In this document: positions 29,201-36,129 of the stretch, piece after piece
Position numbering within the stretch: position 1 is the first letter of the stretch
Layout: each line of letters starts with the position of its first letter
Assembly (NCBI RefSeq): GCF_000425265.1
Contig: NZ_AUDC01000011.1
Coordinates: 62,001 to 126,000, forward strand
Direction: 5' to 3'
Length of the DNA stretch: 64,000 nt
Origin: Maridesulfovibrio zosterae DSM 11974
GTDB taxonomy: Bacteria; Desulfobacterota; Desulfovibrionia; Desulfovibrionales; Desulfovibrionaceae
Translations under genes and position numbers: made by a program
The notes under the pieces: generated by a model
Database searches by the model: none
The model's input: the letters and a program-made list of their open reading frames with translations, nothing else
What the model was told of the DNA's origin: nothing

Positions 29201-30004
29201 AATAGGATAATACTTGTCATCAATCTTTATAGCTACAGCCGGATTGGCTTGCCCACTCATAATTTTATCGCCTAATTCATCAATTGACTTGAGCTTGTCG
29301 ACTTGACCCAACTCTAGCACAAGCCCCTTACTTACATTTCCTAATTTTCCTAAAGCAATGGATTCAGATATTTCTTGTAGAGCACCACAACAAGTGCTCC
29401 AAAAGGATTCTGAAGGTGTTTCCAAATGACCACAATCAATTCTCTCTGGAACAGGATTGAAAGACCTAGGAATCAACGACAATACACTGTTCTGAAGTCT
29501 TAATACAAAATTAACATCATTTAGAGCCTTTTCATTGTCAGCATTGGCTATTTTAAAAGCCTCTATAAAATCCGTAATTCTTTCTATACTTCCACCATAG
29601 AATACTTTCATTGTCCCATTTGCTGATGGCATTTTAATTTCTCCCCAATCTGTATCCGGCACAAAGTCCTCTAACATTGGATTGGAGAGCAATAATTCGA
29701 ACAAGGCCTCGCAAAAGCACCTAAAATCTTGGTATGTTTCAATTGACTTGACTCCTGAAAATTTAACTTCAGGAATCGCGCTAAAGACAGCAACGGCTAA
29801 ATGATGCTTAAAAATAGCTGAAATATTAGGGAGCCATAACTGCACAACAGACAAAGCTGTTATGACTTCCGCCCCGCGGTATTGAGTGAAGAAGGGTATC
29901 ATCTTATCATCAACACAAGAACCTGCTGATATTTTTAATTTTTGCCTATTCCTATTTCTAAGTCTCCTCTTTATTCCTTTGTTACTTCGTACATGCTTGC
30001 CCAT
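26261..30004 (-). CDS. 1247-residue cargo protein with C-terminal PD-(D/E)XK-like nuclease motif
   Basis: A very large A/T-rich gene, with AGGAGC 5 bases before the ATG. It starts with a basic tail (MGKHVRSNKGIKRRLRNRNRQK); the middle 1000 residues show no motif I can name and no obvious membrane helix. Near residues 1120-1145, GDYDVLSYWPDANIWLTIECKYN has the D...ExK pattern of restriction-endonuclease-like nucleases (Asp in GDYDVL, Glu-Cys-Lys in IECK), preceded by a helical segment (KRTEKRLESQAEKVVRRSTQYLEKG). There is no partner gene next to it. Defence function is inferred only from its size, nuclease-like end and place in a mobile element. Confidence 0.7.
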   Translation of the reverse strand: MGKHVRSNKGIKRRLRNRNRQKLKISAGSCVDDKMIPFFTQYRGAEVITALSVVQLWLPNISAIFKHHLAVAVFSAIPEVKFSGVKSIETYQDFRCFCEALFELLLSNPMLEDFVPDTDWGEIKMPSANGTMKVFYGGSIERITDFIEAFKIANADNEKALNDVNFVLRLQNSVLSLIPRSFNPVPERIDCGHLETPSESFWSTCCGALQEISESIALGKLGNVSKGLVLELGQVDKLKSIDELGDKIMSGQANPAVAIKIDDKYYPILLRDSVDAVICYWNRVNVSTKSKVNISSSISKYLYSSFPQVLSGPYFLFNDNMKVETPISTIIKSDSNIYFIIPISRDQVGHINLLDSKINSVLSVGERWGIKNLRDDNPIMLCDAEGKCARADVVKRIYVLSEVSTNLGMLPLPRTSARVIPLPDFITITDSIENISELDAFWTFIDENENTIFPGIVGLVDNFAAFRSSHSVLVDGVFDGKVVLPPLLGGDWRYEELKKRWENAPDNFPDKYNRWSVASGYDGIICLQPKVLSKIAWSTKIANCTIHFVFDFALNDLDLHNGKLLEFLIEVFADALSQRRAMISSLAIFNYKQLTVNCLANGFNLARKNTFTDEINALSLYSWGKVEVYDEDIVFVDLILNIDQIQNEIYDAKDSSFQASFTSNFVQYINGKIGKTVDDNLIKDIEESSSWRLRCALGTMKFDYEVPELFNLIEPEPVDYKLARKELAKIYNKLGVSPGEYEGSEAKSIISSARDEFRKIVHELILNYEVKSIVLLATLQCNIAYYKMDLVKEKAALSQTHVTNYDVAKEFADKKEEYIKIARNYRYLLEYALSSKSHGKIEMFEDDARSIIGYIDWLLVLYEASDILHNDLEQCSISINHDYVPEVVYPPTSVYNGKSYSRELAQLEMGVGVTKSDLVESADAEFMQSIDVAFLSDLNFTFTNMIKAMSLIANWAATAGLDKDKIVYSGDKLEIVTILKDHFLDVCSDELHAIVDFLTLDPSKIRKLAGRDQVEADVPIWEHSKRLHRCSIRPLSSVGNGSLVWGVVSVYKAYMIWIGNINKGCLPGSFDFEEINKIVRGYKKRTEKRLESQAEKVVRRSTQYLEKGVDFHSRYPKEGFADVGDYDVLSYWPDANIWLTIECKYNKAPFCLKDARRLRDYIYAAKKNHLAKIEKRRSFLEENIDYLRELLGWPVAVNQSRPEIYQLYVTADLMPFMRNMSPEVQTEFVRIDCLDSWLKDKGLLKEI

Positions 30005-30237
30005 TTTTGCTCCTATAATAATTACTAGCTTAAAATCATTTCGATAACTCTTGCCATTTGTTGGACATTAAATAACATCGACACTTACAAGGAAATTTAA
30101 TCCAAGTCCATCAGCAAAAGCCATGATGGGCATCTAAAACTTATTACATGGCAATAAAAACGAAAGGCTGTCGAAAGGAGTAAATATCCCTCGCCAGCCA
30201 CATACTACGCAAACCACATTATACCCAATTTGAAAGA
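30005..30237. other. Intergenic region upstream of the large cargo gene
   Basis: About 230 bases that must hold the promoter of the large - strand gene. Nothing else recognisable. Confidence 0.4.
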
Positions 30238-30525
30238 CTACTCCAAAACACCCCGCCAATCCTGACTATGCCGCAGCACCCTCAAAATTTCGACATCTTC
30301 ATTGCAACAATATGCCACAAGATACGCCCCTTTAAGCACTATCAGTTCACGAGTTCCCGCAACTCTGCCAGCTCGTCCTATTTGCGGATGTTGCTCTAAC
30401 TTTTTCACATTACTCAAAATAGCCGAAGCAACTTTCTTAGCTGATTTTGGATCATCTTGGCTTATATAATCGTAAATAGAATCTAAATCTTGAACGGCCC
30501 GTTCAAGCCATTTAATCCTCGGCAT
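30238..30525 (-). CDS. ParE/RelE-family toxin
   Basis: 95 residues of the ParE/RelE fold: IKWLERAVQDLDSIYDYISQDDPKSA at the N-terminus, KKLEQHPQIGRAGRVAGTRELIV in the middle and VEILRVLRHSQDW at the end. The layout (LxxIxxYI, P..GR, RELxV, ILRVxHxxqdW) is that of ParE, which targets DNA gyrase, rather than RelE, which cuts mRNA; this is a family-level inference. The start overlaps the antitoxin gene by 14 bases, so the two are translationally coupled. Confidence 0.88.
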   Translation of the reverse strand: MPRIKWLERAVQDLDSIYDYISQDDPKSAKKVASAILSNVKKLEQHPQIGRAGRVAGTRELIVLKGAYLVAYCCNEDVEILRVLRHSQDWRGVLE

Positions 30526-30763
30526 ACTTGGCCTCTAAATCTTCCTGAGAGGTCCACTTAGCCTCTGGACTTCTAGCTTCAGCAAGCCCTTCCTGAATCG
30601 CTTTGACCTGCCACTCATTCACATCAAGGTAACTGGAAATAGCTTCGCCAAACAAAAAGGCCTTCGATCTATTCGTTGCCTGAGCCAGCTTTTCAAAACG
30701 CTCTTTCATTTCCGAAGTCATACGAATTGTTACGACTTCACTCTTCGGTTCTTTGCTTATCAT
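30512..30763 (-). CDS. Ribbon-helix-helix antitoxin (ParD/CopG type)
   Basis: 83 residues from the ATG at 30763, the one with a normal distance (8 bases) from GGAGGG; an ATG at 30769 is only 2 bases away. The N-terminal ribbon-helix-helix has EVVTIRMTSEMKERFEKLAQATNRSKAFLFGEAISSYL; the C-terminus, which would wrap the toxin, is acidic (QEDLEAKYAED). It normally neutralises the downstream toxin and represses its own promoter. A TATTACA/TGTAATA dyad just upstream is the likely operator. Confidence 0.85.
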   Translation of the reverse strand: MISKEPKSEVVTIRMTSEMKERFEKLAQATNRSKAFLFGEAISSYLDVNEWQVKAIQEGLAEARSPEAKWTSQEDLEAKYAED

Positions 30764-30780
30764 TTTCATGCCCTCCGTTT

Positions 30781-30807
30781 GTATTACAATATATTACACT
30801 GTAATAC
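30781..30807 (-). promoter_or_regulatory. Operator dyad of the toxin-antitoxin operon
   Basis: GTATTACA at 30781-30788 and TGTAATAC at 30800-30807 are inverted copies, with a third TATTACA at 30792-30798, just upstream of the antitoxin. Ribbon-helix-helix proteins bind such repeats, so it is probably the autorepression site. Confidence 0.65.
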
Positions 30808-30983
30808 GAAAGCCAAGTCTTTGTTTTTCAGATTTTCATAAAAAATATGAAAGCGAGTCAAACGAAATAGAAAAATTTCGGCCCACATCAAAATAATTAT
30901 TCAAAAAATAAATTTATTTTTTATTTCATAAAACATCATTTAGTGTCCCTCAGCGTCCCTGACGCAATTCAGTAACACATCAA

Positions 30984-31066
30984 CCTAATTGGATTAATTT
31001 GTTTTATATGGTATCAATTGCTCCCATATAATTCCAAATTTCAATTACGCACACGTACCAATTAGG
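30984..31066 (+). promoter_or_regulatory. Nested dyad leader overlapping a ribosome binding site
   Basis: CCTAATTGG (30984-30992) pairs with CCAATTAGG (31058-31066), enclosing a second dyad TATATGG (31005-31011) and CCATATA (31024-31030). The last arm contains the start of the AGGAG used by the gene at 31074. If transcribed, the RNA would hide that site. Confidence 0.45.
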
Positions 31067-31073
31067 AGCAGAC

Positions 31074-31862
31074 ATGGAACAAACACCACTTTTCACGGAA
31101 AAGGAATATTCTGATACTTTTAAGTTGTTAGTATTGCTTATTATGGGGGTAGCACTAGAAACAGATTTAGCAGCTCGTTGTTGCCGATTCGCCACTATTC
31201 TCGCTATATTTCCAACCGGATTTTTCTTGGAAGGAAGAAGCCGAATAAAAAAGAAAAGGGCTAAGCAAAATAGAGTACTACGGAACCAGCCAATCACCTG
31301 TGCAAATAGCCTACCTGCACTTCCTAGAGAACAAAACCTTTTGAGACGTTACCTTCTGCTGTCCACGATGTTTTTGATTCTTTTACAGTATGACCTTAAG
31401 GAAAAAAACATCCAGACTAAGCCAGAAGCCGAAATTATAAATAAACTTAGAAAACAACAATCAACTATCGCTATTCCGCTTCCATACTCGGAAAACAGCC
31501 GAGTTGAACCGAGCAGAGTTGCCAAATGGGAAAGAGATAAAGACTTAAAAGATCACTACGACATAGCTCTCGATAAGATTCTTACTTGGGAAAAATCTGT
31601 AAATGAACCAGTTAGAGCACATAAAGAAGCACTTATTCATGCCTCACGGAAATTTTTTAGCTCGTACTTCATTTACGGAGTTCCTACGGTATCTAGAGAA
31701 ATGTTCATCAAAGACGTAAGCGACTATATGAAAAAGACCCCTTCAATAAAATTCATTGAAAAAAGAGCCACAGAAGCATGGCAATATCTTCCAAAAGATT
31801 TGAAGCTACTTGGCGGAACAACAGCTAAAAGCCAGCAGAAAGAACGCCCGGACACCCCTTAA
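31074..31862 (+). CDS. Hypothetical protein in the mobile element
   Basis: 262 residues, ATG preceded by TTAGGAGC. It has two hydrophobic stretches (KLLVLLIMGVALETDLAA; YLLLSTMFLILLQYDL) separated by a basic linker (RSRIKKKRAKQNRVLRNQ), then a soluble helical C-terminus with RVEPSRVAKWERDKDLKDHYDIALDKILTWEK. It could be membrane-associated. I do not recognise the family. It is the first gene of the + strand maintenance/transfer region, upstream of the AlpA-like regulator. Confidence 0.55.
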   Translation: MEQTPLFTEKEYSDTFKLLVLLIMGVALETDLAARCCRFATILAIFPTGFFLEGRSRIKKKRAKQNRVLRNQPITCANSLPALPREQNLLRRYLLLSTMFLILLQYDLKEKNIQTKPEAEIINKLRKQQSTIAIPLPYSENSRVEPSRVAKWERDKDLKDHYDIALDKILTWEKSVNEPVRAHKEALIHASRKFFSSYFIYGVPTVSREMFIKDVSDYMKKTPSIKFIEKRATEAWQYLPKDLKLLGGTTAKSQQKERPDTP

Positions 31863-31961
31863 AAAAGTTTAAGTCCTAAAATAAATTTAGTATCTTGTTG
31901 GATTAACAAGAAAACGTATGATTTCTCCTGATGTCAAAAAACACAACACAGGAGAAAATTG

Positions 31962-32204
31962 ATGAAAGGTAATGAAAAAAAACTTCTTTTAAATCCACAT
32001 GCAGGATTCCTACGTCTCAAGGATGTTCTCAAAATCATACCCGTAGCCAGAAGTACATGGCTGCGCGGAGTTGAGAGCGGCAGATATCCTCGATCAATAA
32101 AATTATCTGAGAGAACCGTCGCTTGGAATGCGGCTGAAATCTATGAACTTGTTGAGAAGCTTCAAACCGGAAATTCTTATCCTTTTGCCGAGGGTAATGA
32201 ATAA
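31962..32204 (+). CDS. AlpA-family regulator / excisionase-like protein
   Basis: 80 residues from an ATG with AGGAG 7 bases upstream (a TTG one codon earlier is also in frame). A MerR/AlpA-type winged helix is visible: GFLRLKDVLKIIPVARSTWLRGVESGRYPRSIKLSERTVAWNAAEI, where the R-S-T-W-x-R-V pattern and the final W with the E are typical. AlpA proteins activate integrase or excision genes of P4-like elements. Its stop overlaps the next ATG by one base, so it is coupled to the primase gene. Confidence 0.88.
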   Translation: MKGNEKKLLLNPHAGFLRLKDVLKIIPVARSTWLRGVESGRYPRSIKLSERTVAWNAAEIYELVEKLQTGNSYPFAEGNE

Positions 32205-33994
32205 TGCCTTACCTGAATGAATTCAAACAGATATTAGAAGAGCATGGAATCTCAAACGAAAATTTAATTCGTGACGGCCAGCTGCACCGCACAGCAACAC
32301 ACACCAAGCCTCATAAGAAGAACGCAGCCTACATAATCCATAACAACGATCCTGCCGTTTTGTGGTGGTGTAATTGGGAAACAGGAAATCAGGGTTCATA
32401 TTCCCCCAAAAACGCCACAGACACACCTGCGAATCAAGCAAAAGCTCAGGAACGGTTAGCTGGCATCAGAAAACAGCAGCGACTAGAGCACGAACTACGT
32501 CACGAAGAAGCGAAAGACCGAGCTGCAAGCATCTTACAAAGCTGTGTACCTTGCACACACAGTGAATACCTACAGCGCAAAAAACTGCCTATAGGGGACA
32601 ACCTTTTCCAAGGTCGAAATGGCGAACTCATAATTCCTATTCTTTCAGAGAGTGGGTCCGTACAAAGTTTACAGCGTATTTTTCCAGACGGTAAAAAGCG
32701 GTTCCTAACTGGCGGGAAAATCAATGGCGGATTCTTCTACCTTGGCAAAAACCCTGAAAAAGTAATTTATCTATGTGAAGGCTATGCCACGGCTGCAAGC
32801 GTCTATCTCGCCTCAAAAGAAACAGCGTACGTATCCTTCTCAGCCAACAATTTAAAGGCTGTCGCTTTATTCCTGCGTAAAAAATATCCACAAATCCCAA
32901 TAATCATATGTGCCGATGCGGATGAAGCTGGTCAAAAGAATGCTGGAGCGTGTCTAACCATCACGAATTTATCCGTAGTAACTCCTTCATTTTTAAATAT
33001 TGAAGGATCAGACTTTAACGACTTGCATTTAAGTCAAGGACTTGGAGAAGTTTCAACGCAGATTGAAGCGGCCTACTCTACACATATTCAAGCACAGAAA
33101 TCGCAAGCGCTATGTGCAATTAAACTAGGAGATTTTTTAGAAATGCCCCTACCAGAACGAGGATTTCTACTGAAACCAGTTATTCCGACTCAAGGGTTAG
33201 TCATTATGTATGCACCTCGTGGAATAGGTAAAACCTTTGCAGCGTTAAGCATGGCTCTGGCTATTTCTGGTGGAGGAGAAATTTTTGAATGGCGAGCATC
33301 CAATCAGAGCAGAGTCTTATATGTTGATGGTGAAATGCCAGCAAGGGCTATGTAGGAACGGTTAGCATACCTTGCGATGGGAAATAACGTTCCTCCTAAT
33401 GCCACGAACAACCTTGTCCTTGTCACTCCGGACATTCAGCCCTGCCCCATGCCCGATCTATCTACTTATGCAGGGCAACAAGCCCTTGACCCGCTGCTAA
33501 AAGACATTTCTCTCTTGGTTTTAGATAATATTGCCACCCTATGCCGAACAGGTAAGGAAAACGAAGCTCAGTCATGGCAAAATATGCAATCGTGGCTGCT
33601 GGACTTAAGGCGCAGAGGAATTGCCGTTCTACTTATCCATCATGCTGGTAAGTCTGGCGACCAACGAGGCACAAGTGCCAGAGAAGATATCATGGACACA
33701 GTAATCAGCCTGCGCCGTCCGAAACAATATAAAATGACAGAGGGTGCTAGGTTTGAGGTTCACTTAACCAAAGCTCGTGGAATTTCTGGCGAAGATGTGA
33801 AGCCCTTTGAAGCACTCCTATGCAGCGAAAAAGAATCCTTTTACTGGAAGATAAAAGACATCGAAGATGCTGAATTAGACGAACTCAAAGCTCTTTTATC
33901 CGAAGGCCTGAGTATTAGAGATTGTGCTGAAGAAATGGGTAAATCCAAATCCGCAGTACACAGGCTAAAAAAGAAATTGGAAGCCACGAGTTGA
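32204..33994 (+). pseudogene. Primase/helicase (Toprim plus RepA-like ATPase) split by an in-frame amber codon
   Basis: One continuous 596-codon frame with a single TAG at 33353-33355. The N-terminal half has a zinc/primase-like segment, then a Toprim domain (VIYLCEGYATAASVYLA, ICADADEAGQKNA); the second half is a RepA-like hexameric ATPase with Walker A APRGIGKT, GEMPARAM-stop-ERLAYLAMG, and Walker B LLVLDNIATLC, and it ends in a helix-turn-helix (LSIRDCAEEMGKSKSAVHRLKKK). The usual residue after GEMPARAM is Gln, so CAG to TAG is the simplest event. Without suppression the ATPase is cut just after Walker A. The frame after the stop is undamaged, which suggests a recent change, readthrough or a sequencing error. 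Confidence 0.8.
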
Positions 33995-34334
33995 GAGCAA
34001 AATTGACTGCCAGTCCCGCTTTTAAATTCTATGGGATTCGGGACACTGGGACAATAAAATTCGTTCCTAAATTATGAGAGAATATTTGCCCCCTAGCCCC
34101 TCGCATAAAGTTCTCTGGTAGAAAAATAAAATTAACAATTGAAGCTGAAATAGAACTCCGCCACGTACGAAATTAAAGCAAAGTGCAGCTTTGTCCCACA
34201 GTACCATCTCCTAGCAGGGAGGACGCGGGACAGTTTAATCCTGACTCCGTTTCGGCGTCCTCTGAAGAATATAGATGGCAGTCGCAATTGACACATTATA
34301 GTCGTGCGGGATTGTCAGAGGTAAGGAGCAAGCC
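33995..34334. other. Non-coding region before mobC; candidate oriT
   Basis: 340 bases with no gene. Inverted repeats cluster at 34192-34262: TGTCCC with GGGACA (34192-34197, 34227-34232) and GAGGACGC with GCGTCCTC (34219-34226, 34255-34262). This is the usual place for oriT in mob loci, upstream of mobC and the relaxase. The nick site cannot be identified by eye. Confidence 0.45.
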
Positions 34335-34418
34335 ATGTTTTCGTTTCACTTAAACGCTTGCCCTGCGGGGAAGAAAGAAATCAAAGCACAAAAAACAAAA
34401 TCACAAGATGAAAAATAA
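34335..34418 (+). CDS. 27-residue leader ORF overlapping mobC
   Basis: MFSFHLNACPAGKKEIKAQK and 7 more residues, with a strong ribosome binding site (AAGGAG) 7 bases before the ATG. Its stop lies 8 bases inside mobC. MobC itself has no ribosome binding site, so this ORF probably serves to load ribosomes for it. Whether the peptide has a role is unknown. Confidence 0.4.
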   Translation: MFSFHLNACPAGKKEIKAQKTKSQDEK

Positions 34419-34794
34419 CAATCAGAAAAAAACAGGTCGTCCCACTCTCCCAAGCGAGGATGTCAGACAATATGTGATTGGCGTCCGTGTGAATTTAAAA
34501 GAGCGGACACTGCTAGCCAGCAAAGCCCGAATGTTAAATCTATCTCTTTCGCAATGCTTACGAGAGCTATCCATACAAAAGAACATAAACCGCTTAGTTG
34601 TCCCAGCCGTAAACAGACAAGCTTACGCCGAATTATCAAAGCTTGGGAGCAATCTTAATCAGCTTTTGCAGCTTAGTTATCGTTTAGACAGAAACGCGAT
34701 CCCAGAGCAACTAATCAACGAAACGCTCGAAGCTGTCACAAAACTACGCTGCGACCTGCTAGGCCTAAACAAGGCTGCGAAGAATGATAGCTAA
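34408..34794 (+). CDS. mobC: Mobilization accessory protein (MobC-like)
   Basis: 128 residues of the MobC family: a ribbon-helix-helix start (YVIGVRVNLKERTLLASKARMLNLSLSQCLREL), then VNRQAYAELSKLGSNLNQLLQLSYRLD, the family's GxNLNQ helix. MobC proteins help the relaxase melt the oriT DNA. There is no ribosome binding site directly upstream, and the gene overlaps the 27-residue leader ORF and the relaxase start (11 bases), so it is part of a coupled operon. Confidence 0.85.
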   Translation: MKNNNQKKTGRPTLPSEDVRQYVIGVRVNLKERTLLASKARMLNLSLSQCLRELSIQKNINRLVVPAVNRQAYAELSKLGSNLNQLLQLSYRLDRNAIPEQLINETLEAVTKLRCDLLGLNKAAKNDS

Positions 34795-35752
34795 ACTCGT
34801 AAAAGGCACAGGATTTCGCGGAGCTTTGGATTATGACCTCGGGAAAGCCGGTGCATCTATTTTAACAACCAATATGGCTGAAAAAGAGCCGAGAGAGTTG
34901 GCGCAGGAATTTGGAGCTATTCGCAATTTGCGGCCCAATTTAAAAAAAGTGGTTTGCCATGCAAGTATTAGTCTGGCTCCGCAAGAAAGCCTAACAGACA
35001 AGGAATGGCGTGACGTCACGCAAAAATACATACAAGCAATGGGATTTAGCGACTGCCAATATATTGCGACGAAACATACAGACACAGAACATCCACATAT
35101 TCACATTGTAGTTAACCGAGTAACCATGAAGGGAGATGTTGTAAGCGATAGTAATGATTTTAGAAAGCAAGAAAAATTAATGCGTCAACTAGAGAACGAA
35201 TACGACCTGCAAGCTGTTACAAACAGCAAAGAAGTCAATTCCAAAGCATTAACCAAAAATGAAGTTGAAAAAGCTCTCCGCACAGGAGAATTGCCTATCA
35301 GAATGCAACTTCAAAACAAGGTAAAAGAAGCTTTAAAAGCATACAAGAACCTTAATTTATTTATAAAAATACTAAGCGCAAACAATATTGAAGTTCGACT
35401 CAACCGGGCCAAAAATGGAAATATCAGAGGCATTAGTTTTGCGCTGAATGGAATAACCATGAAAGGCAGTTCCCTAGGTAAAGGTTACTCTTGGAACGGA
35501 CTGCAAAACAGAGGATTATATGAGCAAAATGAAAAAAATAAAGAATTTATCGACTGTGAAAGAAGAGACTACAGAAGTAGACGAAATCACAATGATGGAA
35601 GCCCGCTTGGGGTTGCTGAGTCAGCAGGAGCAACACAAAATCGAGAGCAACATGGAGTTGATCAAGCTTTTGAAAGAATTTCAAAAAGTAATCAAGGAAT
35701 CAACTCGGACAGTAGAAAAAACAATCGAAGAAACAAGGAATTTTCCCGTTAA
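34784..35752 (+). CDS. Relaxase (MobA/TraI-like, MobP class)
   Basis: 322 residues. It would nick oriT and lead the strand during conjugative mobilization. The histidine triad motif is clear at about residues 97-115 (KHTDTEHPHIHIVVNRV); the N-terminal GFRGALDYDLGKAG has the Tyr expected for the nicking residue. The C-terminal third is charged and lacks a helicase or primase domain, so this is a short relaxase. A second gene begins inside its 3' end in another frame. Confidence 0.9.
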   Translation: MIAKLVKGTGFRGALDYDLGKAGASILTTNMAEKEPRELAQEFGAIRNLRPNLKKVVCHASISLAPQESLTDKEWRDVTQKYIQAMGFSDCQYIATKHTDTEHPHIHIVVNRVTMKGDVVSDSNDFRKQEKLMRQLENEYDLQAVTNSKEVNSKALTKNEVEKALRTGELPIRMQLQNKVKEALKAYKNLNLFIKILSANNIEVRLNRAKNGNIRGISFALNGITMKGSSLGKGYSWNGLQNRGLYEQNEKNKEFIDCERRDYRSRRNHNDGSPLGVAESAGATQNREQHGVDQAFERISKSNQGINSDSRKNNRRNKEFSR

Positions 35753-35978
35753 GGCCGTGAAGTTATTAGAAAGGGACGTAAGCCGCTGTATAGCGACATG
35801 CAACCTAATCAACAAGCAAGCCGGAAAAGCCCATGAGGAAGCATGCGAAGTCTATAACTATATGCAAAATGAGGTTCGGAAAAACACCTACATAAACATC
35901 GGAATTACATTTCTTTTTTCGCTGGTTGGGGTTTTGTTTGGAGTGGTTATTGTGCTGTATAAGTTGGGGGTTTTGTAG
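35520..35978 (+). CDS. Small membrane protein overlapping the relaxase gene (MobB-like position)
   Basis: 152 residues, starting 233 bases inside the relaxase gene in a different frame, with AGAGGA 5 bases before the ATG. The N-terminal two thirds is a charged, probably coiled-coil region (TMMEARLGLLSQQEQHKIESNMELIKLLKEF); one C-terminal helix (NIGITFLFSLVGVLFGVVIVLYKL) anchors it in the membrane. This matches the form and place of MobB/MbeB-type accessory proteins, which overlap the relaxase in many mobilizable plasmids. Family assignment is by position. Confidence 0.68.
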   Translation: MSKMKKIKNLSTVKEETTEVDEITMMEARLGLLSQQEQHKIESNMELIKLLKEFQKVIKESTRTVEKTIEETRNFPVKAVKLLERDVSRCIATCNLINKQAGKAHEEACEVYNYMQNEVRKNTYINIGITFLFSLVGVLFGVVIVLYKLGVL

Positions 35979-36129
35979 AAAGCTCTTCAGTACCCTTTTT
36001 TGCACCGCCCTCAAGGCCTTGCATATTATACAGTATTGTAATCGAATGACTTTCATTGTAACTAAGCAACCTGAAAAAGTAACACAGATTTTAAGGGCCT
36101 ACCCCAATATTCAACTAGGCGAGCAAGAA

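Noticed and set aside
33353-33355. Amber codon as pyrrolysine
   Set aside because: Pyrrolysine is known mainly from methylamine methyltransferases; a primase/helicase gives no reason to expect it, and a CAG-to-TAG change explains the codon.
35926-36129. N-terminal extension of the IME ATPase
   Set aside because: ATPases of this type start right before the first strand (MITSIRLIDW), and AGGCGAG precedes the ATG at 36130.
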